A stretch of DNA of 64,000 nucleotides from Mycobacterium sp. HUMS_12744610 (GTDB lineage: Bacteria; Actinomycetota; Actinomycetes; Mycobacteriales; Mycobacteriaceae). Under the pieces are notes generated by a model that worked only from the letters and a program-made list of their open reading frames with translations, was not told the DNA's origin and searched no databases. Of this stretch, positions 1-9,082 are shown piece after piece (within the stretch, counting starts at the first letter, position 1; each line of letters starts with the position of its first letter). The DNA is taken from positions 806,001-870,000 of the forward strand of contig NZ_JBGEDP010000001.1 of NCBI RefSeq assembly GCF_041206865.1, written 5' to 3'. The translations under genes and the position numbers were made by a program.

Positions 1-1
1 C

Positions 2-718
2 ATTGCTCATCTGCCCTATCTGCGCGCACGGTTGAGCATGAGCCGCCACGACATTGTCATCACCGGCTACGACGACGACCGAGGCGTGGCCTTGGTCGTT
101 GACAACGACCGAGATTCGGTCCAACTGGTCCCCTACGAGGATCTCCGTCGGGCACGGTCTTCGACCGGCTTTCCCGTGCCGACCCGTCACACCGCCTACA
201 TCGTCGACTGGCCGACTACGGCGCCGGACTTGGCGGCGATCGCCGGTCCCGCCCTTATCCGAAGCGCGCAGGCGATGGCGGCAATCACCGACAGCCGGGG
301 TCTTACAGTCACTCGCGACCCTGAGGCACAGAAGGATGGACTCGATGGTGTCGAGCATTTCGCCGTCGACGTGGCGGCGTGGCCTGACGCCCTGGACGAT
401 CACAACCTCGAAAGCGCCCTGTTTGCGCTGTGGGCGTTCATTGAGAAGGCGGGGACGGGAGGGGGGTTGTTCAGGGCCCTGCAGGCCGACGGCTGTCGAA
501 GCATCGCCAACTTGCTGCATTCCGAAGCCGCCCTGGAGGCGTCGAGGGCTGCTCGGGAGGTGTCGACCGCCTGGACCGAAGTAGCCCGGATGGCTTACAA
601 CCCAGGCACCCCACTGCGGGCTCGCGCCGCCGCCACTGCGGCCGCAGCCGAGCGTGTGCCTGACGCCGAAAAGCGGCTCACGGAATCGCTCTTCGCCGCC
701 GGAGCGGCTCTGACGTAA
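2..718 (+). CDS. BtrH/DUF4872-like protein, C-terminal part (5' truncated by window edge)
   Basis: The frame is open to the first bases of the window, so the gene starts upstream; the ATG at 38 is internal to the alignment I would expect. The visible part starts with a segment like the end of a BtrH N-terminal domain (HLPYLRA, then SRHDIVITGYDDDRG with VALVVDND), followed by a helical tail with GGGLFRAL near residue 145, typical of the DUF4872 half of these proteins. BtrH-type proteins are papain-like acyltransferases related to butirosin biosynthesis; the function of the mycobacterial members is unknown. The catalytic Cys/His region would lie outside the window. Assignment is by remembered family pattern only. 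Confidence 0.6.
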   Translation: MAHLPYLRARLSMSRHDIVITGYDDDRGVALVVDNDRDSVQLVPYEDLRRARSSTGFPVPTRHTAYIVDWPTTAPDLAAIAGPALIRSAQAMAAITDSRGLTVTRDPEAQKDGLDGVEHFAVDVAAWPDALDDHNLESALFALWAFIEKAGTGGGLFRALQADGCRSIANLLHSEAALEASRAAREVSTAWTEVARMAYNPGTPLRARAAATAAAAERVPDAEKRLTESLFAAGAALT

Positions 719-1053
719 CAATTTCCGCCTTGGGCCGGCCGCTGCATTCAGCTTGGCATCTGGGTGCCGAACGTCCACGCAGCGCGGCTTTTGACCCACC
801 GGAGCCATTTTCGAGGGGTACGCTAACGACGGTTAACACTGTTGGTGGCTCCACACGTGTAGCGGTCCGCAACTGGGGCAGCAGGAGGGAACGCTTGGTG
901 CACGGAACAAGGGTCGCCGCACCGGCGTGCGCGGGTAGGACGGCTGGTCGTGTGCCGACAACGAGCGGAAGCGCGCATCAATGCCTTAGTGCGTAGCGGC
1001 GCCGGTATCGGCGTGATCGGCAGTGCCGAGTACAAGTAGCACTTCAAGAATGA
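719..1053. other. Intergenic stretch with a candidate small operator
   Basis: No convincing gene. A perfect 9-bp odd palindrome AACACTGTT lies at 835-843 inside GGTTAACACTGTTGG. It resembles the AAACACT half of the palindrome in front of the P450 gene at 3587-3598, so it could be a site for the same TetR regulator controlling the downstream monooxygenase. This is speculative. Confidence 0.25.
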
Positions 1054-2514
1054 GTGATGAACATGACGGAACAACGGTCAGTCAAAGTCGCAATCATCGG
1101 TGCGGGCATGTCGGGACTGTGCATGGCGATCAAGCTGCAGGACGCCGGCATTGACTCGTACACCATTTTCGAACAGGCCGAGGATGTCGGCGGCACATGG
1201 CGAGACAACACCTACCCGGGGCTAACCTGCGATATCCCATCGCGGTATTACTCCTACTCGTTTCGGCCCAACCCGAACTGGTCGCACCTGCTGCCGCCGG
1301 GGCCGGAGATCCAGGCCTATTTCCAGCAGGTGGCCGACGAACGGGCCATCCGCCCGCACATCAAGTTCGGCGCCGAGGTCATATCCGCCCGATACGACGA
1401 CGAGCGGTGGCGGATCACGACCGACGACAGCGAAGAGACATTCGACGTCCTTGTCACCGCGACCGGCGTGCTCCGGGTGCCGCGCTATCCGGACATTCCC
1501 GGCCAGGAGAGTTTTGCCGGGCCGGTGTTCCACTCCGCGGAATGGGATCACTCCGTCACCTTGCGGGACAAGCGGGTCGGACTGATCGGGACGGGCTCGA
1601 CAGGCATACAGATCATTGCCGAACTCGGGGGCAAGGTCAGTCGGCTCACCGTCTTCCAACGCACTGCGCAGTGGGTCTTTCCGATGCCCAATCCGCACTA
1701 CTCACCGCTGATCCAGGCCGCGTTGACGCGGTGGCCGAGGTTGAACGGCCTGGGCTATTGGTTCTGGGGATTGGTGGTCAGGCGCATCTTCGGCCGCGCG
1801 CCGATCCGTCCGGGATTTCAGCGCCGCTTGGTTCAGACGCTATGTCGATGGAACCTGCGACTCTCGGTGCGCGACCCGCAGTTGCGCGCGAAACTCACCC
1901 CGAAAGATCAGCCGATGTGCAAGCGCCAGATTATGGCGGGACATTTCTACCGTTCGGTCCAACAACCGGGTGTGGAGGTGATCAACGAGACGATCGACCA
2001 CATCGAGCCTCGCGGCGTCATCACGGCCGACGGTACCTTGCACGAACTCGACCTGCTGGTCTATGCCACCGGGTTTGACGCCCGGGCCTACGTGCGCCCG
2101 CTGACAGTGGTCGGGGAGCGTGGGCTCACCCTCGACGAGGCATGGGCCGATGGCCCCACGGCGTATCGGTCGGTCGCGGTGCCCGGATTCCCAAACTTGT
2201 TCATGCTGATGGGTCCGCATTCGCCGATCGGCAACCAGTCACTGATACCGGTCGCCGAGGACCAGGCTGATTATGTGCTGTGGTGGATTAACCGGATCCG
2301 TGAGGGCCGCATCGTCGCCGCCGCGCCCACCAAGTTGGCCACCAAGGGCTACAACGACAGCATGAAAGCAGCGATGCCACAAACAATTTGGGTTACCGGT
2401 TGCAACAGTTGGTACCTAGGCAAAGATGGGCTTCCCGAATTGTTTCCGTGGACACCCGAGCGGCACCGAGAACTATTGCGTGCACCTGAGATCGCAGATT
2501 TCGAACTCCGATGA
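1054..2514 (+). CDS. Flavin-containing (Baeyer-Villiger type) monooxygenase
   Basis: FAD- and NADPH-dependent monooxygenase, probably cytosolic, inserting or transferring one oxygen atom onto a ketone or heteroatom substrate. In about 486 residues it has the FAD-binding GAGMSG (16-21), a GGTW motif (46-49), the type I BVMO fingerprint FAGPVFHSAEWD (154-165, matching FxGxxxHxxxWD exactly) and the NADPH-binding GTGSTG (179-184). The start is ambiguous between GTG 1054, ATG 1057 and ATG 1063. The next gene is a TetR regulator, then P450 and ferredoxin in the same direction, suggesting a shared oxidative pathway. Substrate unknown. Confidence 0.85.
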   Translation: MMNMTEQRSVKVAIIGAGMSGLCMAIKLQDAGIDSYTIFEQAEDVGGTWRDNTYPGLTCDIPSRYYSYSFRPNPNWSHLLPPGPEIQAYFQQVADERAIRPHIKFGAEVISARYDDERWRITTDDSEETFDVLVTATGVLRVPRYPDIPGQESFAGPVFHSAEWDHSVTLRDKRVGLIGTGSTGIQIIAELGGKVSRLTVFQRTAQWVFPMPNPHYSPLIQAALTRWPRLNGLGYWFWGLVVRRIFGRAPIRPGFQRRLVQTLCRWNLRLSVRDPQLRAKLTPKDQPMCKRQIMAGHFYRSVQQPGVEVINETIDHIEPRGVITADGTLHELDLLVYATGFDARAYVRPLTVVGERGLTLDEAWADGPTAYRSVAVPGFPNLFMLMGPHSPIGNQSLIPVAEDQADYVLWWINRIREGRIVAAAPTKLATKGYNDSMKAAMPQTIWVTGCNSWYLGKDGLPELFPWTPERHRELLRAPEIADFELR

Positions 2515-2922
2515 GACGCGCATCGAAAGCCAATCAAGGTCTTTTCGCGCGGATCCTGTCGCGCTTGGTGCCATGCACGTCATCGGTGAAGATGGTTTGG
2601 GGCCCTAACGCGAGCGCAAGCGTCTCGGATCAGGCGGCGGCAGAATTCGGAGCGAGGACGCTACGACGCCCATGGAATGGGGAACGACTTCGCGTGGTCT
2701 TTGGTGGTGACGACCAAGCGTGGCCACTGTCCTGGCAACGCTTACGCCCACCGTTATCACGCCGGCGTTTGCCGACTAAGCCATCGAACGCTCCGAGCCG
2801 GCGTTAGAACCGCATCAACGAAATCATGCAGGGACCGGCGATTGGTCATCTTCGACAGCAAGCAGGTGTGGTCCTCCACCGCCCGGACGGAACACTTGTG
2901 CAAGACGCATATCCTGCTCACC
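2515..2922. other. Intergenic region, no gene recognised
   Basis: About 400 bp between the monooxygenase and the TetR gene. Short open frames exist on both strands but none has a ribosome binding site or a recognisable protein pattern. It should carry the promoter of the TetR gene; no clear -35/-10 pair was identified. Confidence 0.4.
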
Positions 2923-3573
2923 ATGTCCACAGAGTCCGTTCGCCTCTCGTTTCGCCAGCACATGCGTGAGCAAGTTCTCAGGGCTGCGCGTGACCTCACT
3001 ATCGAGAAGGGCTGGCATCGGGTTCGCATGAGTGAAGTCGCCAAGCTTGTCGGCGTGTCCCGCCCGACGCTCTACAAGGAATTCACCGATAAGCAGGGAC
3101 TGGGTGACGCGCTGGTTGTGTCCGAAGGCGAACGATTCTTGAACGGCATTCACGCAGTTTCGGCACAACACGCCGGAGATGTCCGCGGGGGTATCACCGC
3201 CGCGGTGTCGTACACCCTCGAGGAAGCGGAAGCGAGCCCGCTCTTGAAGGCGGTGTTGACGTCAAATCGGCCTACAGACAAAACGGTTTCCGAGACAACC
3301 GGTATGTTGCCGCTCCTGCCGACCTCGGCATCGCTGCTGGAGCTATCCTCGGCAGCCCTCGTGACTTGGTTCAACGAGCACTTTCCAGGTCTGGATGCCG
3401 ATGACGTGCATGAAGTCGCCGATGCGCTGGTGAGGCTCACTGTGAGCCATGTCGTGCTTCCTTCTGCCGATGCAAGTCTGACCGGTGAGCGGATCTCGCG
3501 GATCGCCCTTCGCTATTTGGGCGCAGATCCCGCGAGGCCGTTTACACAACGCAGATTTTTGTCTGGATGTTGA
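2923..3573 (+). CDS. TetR-family transcriptional regulator
   Basis: DNA-binding repressor of about 216 residues. The N-terminal helix-turn-helix is clear: a helix ending in IEKGWHRVRMSEVA, then KLVGVSRPTLYKEFTDKQGL, the usual TetR recognition helix. The C-terminal ligand domain is not assignable. An in-frame longer reading upstream lacks family similarity; ATG 2923 places the HTH about 25 residues from the start, as usual. The gene precedes the P450 by 56 bp, and a 12-bp palindrome (3587-3598) lies between them, so it probably controls the P450-ferredoxin operon and perhaps itself. Confidence 0.85.
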   Translation: MSTESVRLSFRQHMREQVLRAARDLTIEKGWHRVRMSEVAKLVGVSRPTLYKEFTDKQGLGDALVVSEGERFLNGIHAVSAQHAGDVRGGITAAVSYTLEEAEASPLLKAVLTSNRPTDKTVSETTGMLPLLPTSASLLELSSAALVTWFNEHFPGLDADDVHEVADALVRLTVSHVVLPSADASLTGERISRIALRYLGADPARPFTQRRFLSGC

Positions 3574-3598
3574 CTTTATAGAGAAAAGTGTAAACACT
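3570..3598 (+). promoter_or_regulatory. Candidate P450 promoter with TetR operator palindrome
   Basis: TTGACT at 3570 may be a -35 element. It is followed by the perfect inverted repeat AGTGT-AA-ACACT at 3587-3598, overlapping where a -10 element would be. A partial copy, TTTACAC, sits at 3541-3547 inside the end of the TetR gene. The layout (regulator, operator, P450) fits TetR repression relieved by a P450 substrate. Confidence 0.45.
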
Positions 3599-3629
3599 GG
3601 CGTGGAGACACTAGCTCGGGAGGACCCTC

Positions 3630-4928
3630 ATGACTGTCAGCGCTTCCGCTCCGAAGTCGTCGGTGGAGCGTCGTTCAGCACGTTCGTATGATTCTGCCGA
3701 CCTGTCCTCGACTGCCTTTTGGGCTGGCACCGCCGCTGACCGTGAGAAGACCTACGCGGAGCTGCGCCGACGCGCCCCCATCAGCTGGCACCCGCGCGTC
3801 GAGCACACCATGATCGACGACGAGGACGACCAAGGCTTCTGGGCCGTGGTCACCCACCCGCTACTTGTCGAGGCGACCCGGCGACACGACGATTTCCTGT
3901 CTGGTCAAGGCATTGTGATGGAGTCGATCCCGCAGGAACTGCTCGACACCGCGCAAGGCTTCATCGCTATGGACCCGCCGCGGCATACCAAGATTCGACG
4001 ATTGCTGGCATCCGCATTCACACCGAAGCAAATGCGGCTGACCAGTCACCAGATCGAGGCCAACGCGAAACGGGTCGTCGATGGCCTTGCCCCGCAAGGC
4101 GAGGCTGACTTCGTCGACCAGTGCGCCGCGTTGCTGCCGATGCACAACATCTTCGACATGATGGGCGTGCCGGACTCGATGCGCCGCGACATCGCGTGGG
4201 AGTCACGGTATGCCGGTGGGTGGAGCGACCCGGAGGTGATGGGCGAAGACCCGGTCATACCTCGCCTGTTCCAAGCGATGGGATTCTTGGGCGATGGCGC
4301 CCGCGAAATCATCGCCGCACGTCGCCGGCAGCCCGAAGATGACCTTATGACGAACCTCGTTCAAGCTGAAGTGGACGGCGAACAACTCACCGACGACGAG
4401 ATCGTCTCGTTTTTCATACTTCTCACGATCGCCGGGAACGACACCACGCGCCAAAGCACCAGTCACGCGATGAAAGCATTGACGGACTTCCCAGACCAAA
4501 GAGCTTGGCTCATGGAGGATTTCGACGGACGGATCAAAGGGGCCGTGGAAGAATTCGTCCGGTGGGCCACACCAATCATGACATTTCGCCGGACGGCGGC
4601 TCGCGACTGCGAACTGGGCGGGCAGCAGATCACCGAGGGTGACAAGATCATACTTTTCTACAGCTCGGCCAACTGGGACACCACCGTGTTCACTAACCCG
4701 GAGAAGTTCGATCTGTCGCGCGACCCTAACCCGCACGTGAGCTTCGGAGGCGGGGGAATCCATCACTGCCTCGGCAACCAGCTGGCCAGGCAGCAACTCG
4801 CTGCGCTCTTCAGAGAACTGCTGCACCGCCTGCCTGATATTGAAGTCTGCGGGCCACCCAGCTACACCGTCAGCACGTTCTTCCACGGCGTGAATCACCT
4901 TCCCGTCCGCTTCACCCCGAACGCGTAA
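3630..4928 (+). CDS. Cytochrome P450
   Basis: Heme-thiolate monooxygenase of 432 residues, the normal size of a soluble bacterial class I P450. The I-helix has AGNDTT (oxygen activation), the K-helix has EEFVRW (ExxR), and the heme loop is FGGGGIHHCLG with the thiolate ligand at about Cys380. AGNDTTRQS resembles mycobacterial P450s acting on sterol side chains and branched lipids (CYP124/125/142 neighbourhood), but I cannot assign a CYP family. A good ribosome binding site (GGGAGGA at about 3618) precedes ATG 3630. The next gene, 11 bp on, is a ferredoxin that would be its electron donor; a TetR gene and operator lie upstream. Confidence 0.95.
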   Translation: MTVSASAPKSSVERRSARSYDSADLSSTAFWAGTAADREKTYAELRRRAPISWHPRVEHTMIDDEDDQGFWAVVTHPLLVEATRRHDDFLSGQGIVMESIPQELLDTAQGFIAMDPPRHTKIRRLLASAFTPKQMRLTSHQIEANAKRVVDGLAPQGEADFVDQCAALLPMHNIFDMMGVPDSMRRDIAWESRYAGGWSDPEVMGEDPVIPRLFQAMGFLGDGAREIIAARRRQPEDDLMTNLVQAEVDGEQLTDDEIVSFFILLTIAGNDTTRQSTSHAMKALTDFPDQRAWLMEDFDGRIKGAVEEFVRWATPIMTFRRTAARDCELGGQQITEGDKIILFYSSANWDTTVFTNPEKFDLSRDPNPHVSFGGGGIHHCLGNQLARQQLAALFRELLHRLPDIEVCGPPSYTVSTFFHGVNHLPVRFTPNA

Positions 4929-4939
4929 GGCGGCGTGGT

Positions 4940-5131
4940 ATGAAGATCAGAGTCGACCGCAACCGATGCTCGTCAATCGGAATGTGTGAAGGCCTGGCTC
5001 CTGACTTCTTCGAGGTCAGGCACGATGGCCAACTCAATATCGTGAACCCCGAGCCACCGGAATGCCACAGATCACTCATCGAAGAAGCAGTATCGTGCTG
5101 CCCCACAGGCGCTCTCGCCGTCGAGGACTGA
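4940..5131 (+). CDS. Ferredoxin, [3Fe-4S] type, P450 partner
   Basis: A 63-residue acidic iron-sulfur protein that passes electrons to the adjacent P450. Cysteines are at 10 and 16 (CSSIGMC, C-x5-C) and 53/54 (CCPTGA). The lack of the middle cysteine of a 4Fe-4S motif is the hallmark of the P450-linked [3Fe-4S] ferredoxins of actinobacteria. It starts 11 bp after the P450 stop and is almost certainly co-transcribed. No ferredoxin reductase is encoded nearby. Confidence 0.92.
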   Translation: MKIRVDRNRCSSIGMCEGLAPDFFEVRHDGQLNIVNPEPPECHRSLIEEAVSCCPTGALAVED

Positions 5132-5252
5132 GACCGCGGTCCTGAGGCAACGCTGACACACCTGCTTGCTGTCGGCGGCGATGGGCTTTCGCCTTCGGGT
5201 CAACTAGCCGCTGACACCGTCTGTCACCTACCACACGATGGAGCCGTCACTT

Positions 5253-6311
5253 ATGAGTACTTATGGACTTTCAGTCGTCGCCCCTGAACTTGCCGCGATG
5301 AAGGCCACCGCCGCGGCTGCCGACCAGGCCGGGTTCGACGCCGTCTGGGCATCCGAGTTCTACACCCGGTCGGGATCCATCTCGATGGCGGCGATGGCAA
5401 CCTCGACGAACAGGTGTCGCATCGGGTCGTCAATCCTCTACGGCATCGGACGTAGTCCGCTGGTCTTGGCGACCGAAACACGCGACCTCGACGAACTGTC
5501 CGGTGGTCGGGTCGTGCTCGGGATCGGCAACGGCACCAAACGGATGATGAGCGATTGGCACTCTGTCACCGATACCAGCGCCCCCGCCCTGCGCGTCGAG
5601 GAACTCGTACCCCTTATCCGGCGCATCTGGAACCTGCACGAAGGACCCGTCCGCCATGAGGGCCGTTTCTACAATATGAATCTCGTCCCCACCGGGCCGG
5701 TAGAACCCCCTGCGCGCAATATCCCCATCGTCACCGCCGCCGTGCGGCCGCGAATGTGTGAAGCCGCCGGACGGGTCGCTGACGGCTTGGCCGGGCATCC
5801 ACTCTTCACCACCGCGTATGTGGAGGAAGTCGTGCGGCCTGCGGTGGCCAAGGGCGCACAACGCACCGGGCGCGACCCTAACGGCGTCGAGATCGTGTCG
5901 ATGGTGATGTGCTCCATCCACGACGACCCCGAGATCGCTCGTCGCGAGGTAGCGCAGCAGATCGCATTCTACGCCTCGGTCAGGACCTACGAACCGCTGC
6001 TCGACTTCTGCGGATTCGCCAAGCAGGGTGCCGTCATCCGAGAAGCCTTCACCCGCAGCGACTTTCAGGCCATGTTCAACGCCGTCACCGATGACATGAT
6101 CGACGTCATGGGTGTCGCCGGCACCGCTGACGAGGTTCGCAACGGGCTACGCCGCTACGAGGGCGTGCTAGACCACATCATGCTCTACCCACCGTCGGTA
6201 GGTACCGCGCCTGAGCGGGTCGGACAGAACGTCGATGATCTCATCAAGCATTGCGCCCCGCCCAATATGCCTCCGGCCTCCCAGCTGCACGCGCGACCCG
6301 GACCACGGTAG
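5253..6311 (+). CDS. LLM-class (luciferase-like) flavin- or F420-dependent oxidoreductase
   Basis: A TIM-barrel oxidoreductase of about 352 residues. Typical features are a barrel start with GFDAVWASEF, RIGSSILYGIGRSP, LDELSGGRVVLGIGNG, and the late segment MGVAGTADEVRNGL that closes the family fold. Many mycobacterial members use coenzyme F420 and act as reductases or dehydrogenases on aldehydes, ketones or lipids; this is known of the family, not shown here. ATG 5253 is preferred over ATG 5238 because GGAG lies a proper distance upstream of it and the barrel strand starts immediately. It follows the P450-ferredoxin pair by about 120 bp on the same strand. Confidence 0.85.
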   Translation: MSTYGLSVVAPELAAMKATAAAADQAGFDAVWASEFYTRSGSISMAAMATSTNRCRIGSSILYGIGRSPLVLATETRDLDELSGGRVVLGIGNGTKRMMSDWHSVTDTSAPALRVEELVPLIRRIWNLHEGPVRHEGRFYNMNLVPTGPVEPPARNIPIVTAAVRPRMCEAAGRVADGLAGHPLFTTAYVEEVVRPAVAKGAQRTGRDPNGVEIVSMVMCSIHDDPEIARREVAQQIAFYASVRTYEPLLDFCGFAKQGAVIREAFTRSDFQAMFNAVTDDMIDVMGVAGTADEVRNGLRRYEGVLDHIMLYPPSVGTAPERVGQNVDDLIKHCAPPNMPPASQLHARPGPR

Positions 6312-6648
6312 CGACACGGCGATCTCGCACACAAAGTGCGCTGCCGCATCGATCGATGCCGACCTTCGGGTTCGCATGAAACTACTCATTTCCCTCTGGG
6401 ACTATCTCGGTGGGGTGCAGTCCCCCAGTGACAGCCGAGCTTGCGTTTGGCAATAACGGTCCTTGGGGAAGGCTAGGACGATGCCGGTCCTCTTTCACTA
6501 GGAAGTGAAGTGGTCAGAACACGTTGTGGCACGCAGATGCGTTGCGGCGCGGACCTTCTGCGCCGCATCAAGGCGGTCCGACGGAGTAGATGCGGAGTCG
6601 ATCGAGCGGTTTGGCGACAAGGTCATCGGGTTGCTAACCTCGATTAAC
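6312..6648. other. Intergenic region, no gene recognised
   Basis: About 340 bp between the LLM oxidoreductase and a monooxygenase pseudogene. No conserved protein pattern on either strand and no clear promoter or terminator. It would have been the upstream region of the now dead monooxygenase. Confidence 0.4.
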
Positions 6649-7671
6649 ATGTCAGAGTTGTTCGATGTGGTGGTCGTGGGAGCGGGGATTTCCGGTATCA
6701 GCGCTGCCTGGCACCCGCAGGATCGCTGCCCCGGTAATAGGTACGTAGTTCTAGAGCGCAGAAGTGATCCGGGTGGCACGTGGGATCTGGTCAAGTATCC
6801 GGGCATCAGGTCGGACTCAGATATGTGCACGTTCGGATTCCTTCAAGCCCTGGCACTCGGCCAGGTTCACTGTCGACGCGCCGACAATCAAGAACTATCT
6901 GCGTGAGGTCGCGACCGAGAACGGCATCCATGAGCACATTCACTTCGGTACCCAGGTCTTGTCTGCCGCTTGGTCGGACGCCAGCCGGCGCTGGACCATC
7001 AAGGCGGTTCGGAACGGCTGAGGAATTAGAGCTCGAGGCGCGGTTCGTCTTCATGTGTAGCGGCTATTACAACTACGACGCGGGTTACCGACCAAACTTT
7101 CCCGGCGAGGAGAACTTCGGTGGGCCCATATTGCAACCTCAGCACCGGCCCAGAGACCTTGATTATGCCGGTAAAGAACGTCGTCGTTATCGACAGCGGC
7201 GCCGGGCACATAACGATGCTGCAACGTTCGCCAACATCGACCGCTTCACCAGAACGGGTCACGAGTTGGCGGCCGATATCATCTTCTACCGCAACAGGAT
7301 TGAACTTGTGGCTTTTGGGGGCGCCAAGCTTGGTCGTAACGGCCAGGATGTCGACGTCAGCAAGTCGATGACCTATAAGTCGATGTTGCTGTCCGATGTG
7401 CCCACCATGGCGTTCACCATGGGCTATATCAATGCATCGTGGACCTTGAGGGCCGACCTGGTATCGGAATACGTTTGTCGCCTGCTCAATTGCATGGACG
7501 CGCGCGGCTACGACACCGTCGTAGCCGCTCATCCAGGGAAGATGTCGAAGAAGAACCCTTCGCCGATTTCGCACCAGGCTACTTCCAGCGCGCGATGGAC
7601 CAGCTACCGAAGGCGGGATCTCGAGGGCCATGGCAGGTAAAACACCAATTACCTCTTCGACATCCGTGAGT
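6649..7671 (+). pseudogene. EthA-like flavin monooxygenase pseudogene
   Basis: A degraded paralogue of the intact gene at 17219-18784. Matching blocks occur in order but in different frames: MSELFDVVVVGAGISG from 6649, SDSDMCTFGF, then a frame change to FKPWHSARFTVDAPTIKNY, then CSGYYNYDAGYRPNF and MAFTMGYINASWTLRADLVS. At least three frameshifts are present. The NADPH-binding central part (roughly residues 180-330 of the intact copy) is deleted between about 7190 and 7250. The fingerprint histidine is also lost (FGGPILQP where the intact copy has FEGIIVHP). The 3' end is cut by the IS256-type element starting at 7672. Confidence 0.9.
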
Positions 7672-8897
7672 GAGATATCGTCAAGACCTGTGGATCGGTG
7701 AGTTTCAGGCGACCTGCGATCCGACGGTTTGAGGCTCAGCTGCCGACGGTTCGGGTGTGATGTCGATAGGCCGTTCGAGCGGCTTGCCCTTGTGGAAGAC
7801 GGCGCTGGCACGGACGAGGGCGACCAAGTGTGGTGCGTTGACCGCGCGCCAGCGGGCCTGGGCGGCCTCGATTAGCTTGTAGGCCATCGCCAGCCAGGCC
7901 GCGCGGGAGCCCGGCCCTTTGGTGACTTTGGTCCTCAAACGTACTGTCGCAAAGGTACTTTCGATCGGATTTGTGGTGCGAAGGTGGATCCAATGCTCGG
8001 CGGGATACCGGTAGAACTCCAAAAACACCTCGGCGTCGTCGACGATCTTGGGCGACCGCTTTGGGGTATTTGGCGCCGTAGTCGATCTCGAACGCTTTGA
8101 TCGCGAGCTGGGCTTTGTCGATATCCTCGGCATTGTAGATCTCCTTCATCGCCGCGACTGCACCCTGGGTGCACCGATTTCGGCAGTGCGGCAAGAATAT
8201 TGGCCTGCTTATGCCACCAGCAGCGCTACTCTCGAATATCCGGGAACACCTCCCGCACGCCTTGCAGAAGCCCAGGGCGCCGTCGCCGACCGCGAGCACC
8301 GCTGCGGTCATGGCGCGGCGGCGGCAATCGCGCAGCAAATCAGCCCAGAACTCAGTCGATCCCCGGAAGCCGTCAGCCAGCCCGACGAGCTCCATGCGGC
8401 CATCAGCACGGACCCCGATCATTACCAGCAAACAGAGTTTCTCCACCTCAAGGCGCACCTTGAGGTGGATGCCATCCACCCACAAATACAGGTAATCGGT
8501 GCTGGATAAGTCACGCTTGCCGAAGGCTTTGGCCTCGTCCTGCCGCTGCGCGGTCAGCCGAGTAATCTCGGTCGCCGAGAGCGCCGCGCCCGTGCCGAGG
8601 AAATGCTCCGGCGCCGGGCCGAAATCCCCGCTGGACAGCCCGTGCAGGCACAGCAGCGGCAACACCTCGGTCATCTGCGGCGACTTGCGCGCCCACGCCG
8701 GCAAAATCGGGGAGGAAAACCGGCACCGCTCACCGGTGTCAGCGTCGATGCGCTTGTCGTTGACCCGCGGGGCCTTGACCGGCACCGCCCCAGCGGCCGT
8801 CAACACGGTCCGCTCCTCGTGGTAGCCGTTGCGCACCACTAGGCGATGCCCATTCTCGTCAACCTGATCGGTGAACTGCGCGATATAGGCCGACTTC
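7672..8897 (-). mobile_element. IS256-family element, larger part, interrupted by IS21
   Basis: The left terminus GAGATATCGTCAAGACC starts at 7672; the same terminus starts the second copy at 26893. The transposase reads leftward on the minus strand. The element is split at 8897 by an IS21 insertion and resumes at 11448. Its right terminus is not clear; it should lie between 11568 and 11677, where the group II intron sequence begins. Confidence 0.8.
7705..8897 (-). pseudogene. IS256-family transposase, C-terminal and central parts, frameshifted
   Basis: Mutator-type DDE transposase remnant; the first 40 residues lie beyond the IS21 at 11443-11567. Recognisable blocks are NGHRLVVRNGYH, APRVNDKRIDADTG, RKSPQMTEVLPLL, YLWVDGIHLKVR (first catalytic Asp), VLAVGDGALGF (second Asp) and, in another frame, EHWIHLRTTNPIESTFATVR (catalytic Glu). 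Between GDGALGF and the last block there are at least two frame changes and an in-frame TAG (after PDIRE), so no active protein can be made. There is also a 2-base shortfall next to the IS21 left end. Confidence 0.88.
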
Positions 8898-9082
8898 TGT
8901 CCGTGGCCATGAAAAAGTACCCACTGGTGGCCAAGTGGAGGTATCCGCTGGTGGCCGGATAAAAGTACCCACCCCGTGTTCGTCGTGTCGATCAGGAACT
9001 GCGGGCCCCGGTGGTGACGGTGAAGGTGCCAACCACTCATCGTCACCACCGGGGAGTTCCATTGAAGTCTGCGAGGGACCGC

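Noticed and set aside
5173..5190. TGTCGGCGGCGATGGG as another copy of the 67-bp miniature element
   Set aside because: Only the first ten bases match; no second end and no 5-bp duplication.
8041..8260. Programmed frameshifting in the IS256 transposase, because both copies share the shift
   Set aside because: IS256-family transposases are normally single frame, there is also an in-frame TAG and more than one shift, and no slippery heptamer with a downstream structure was seen; shared decay is simpler.
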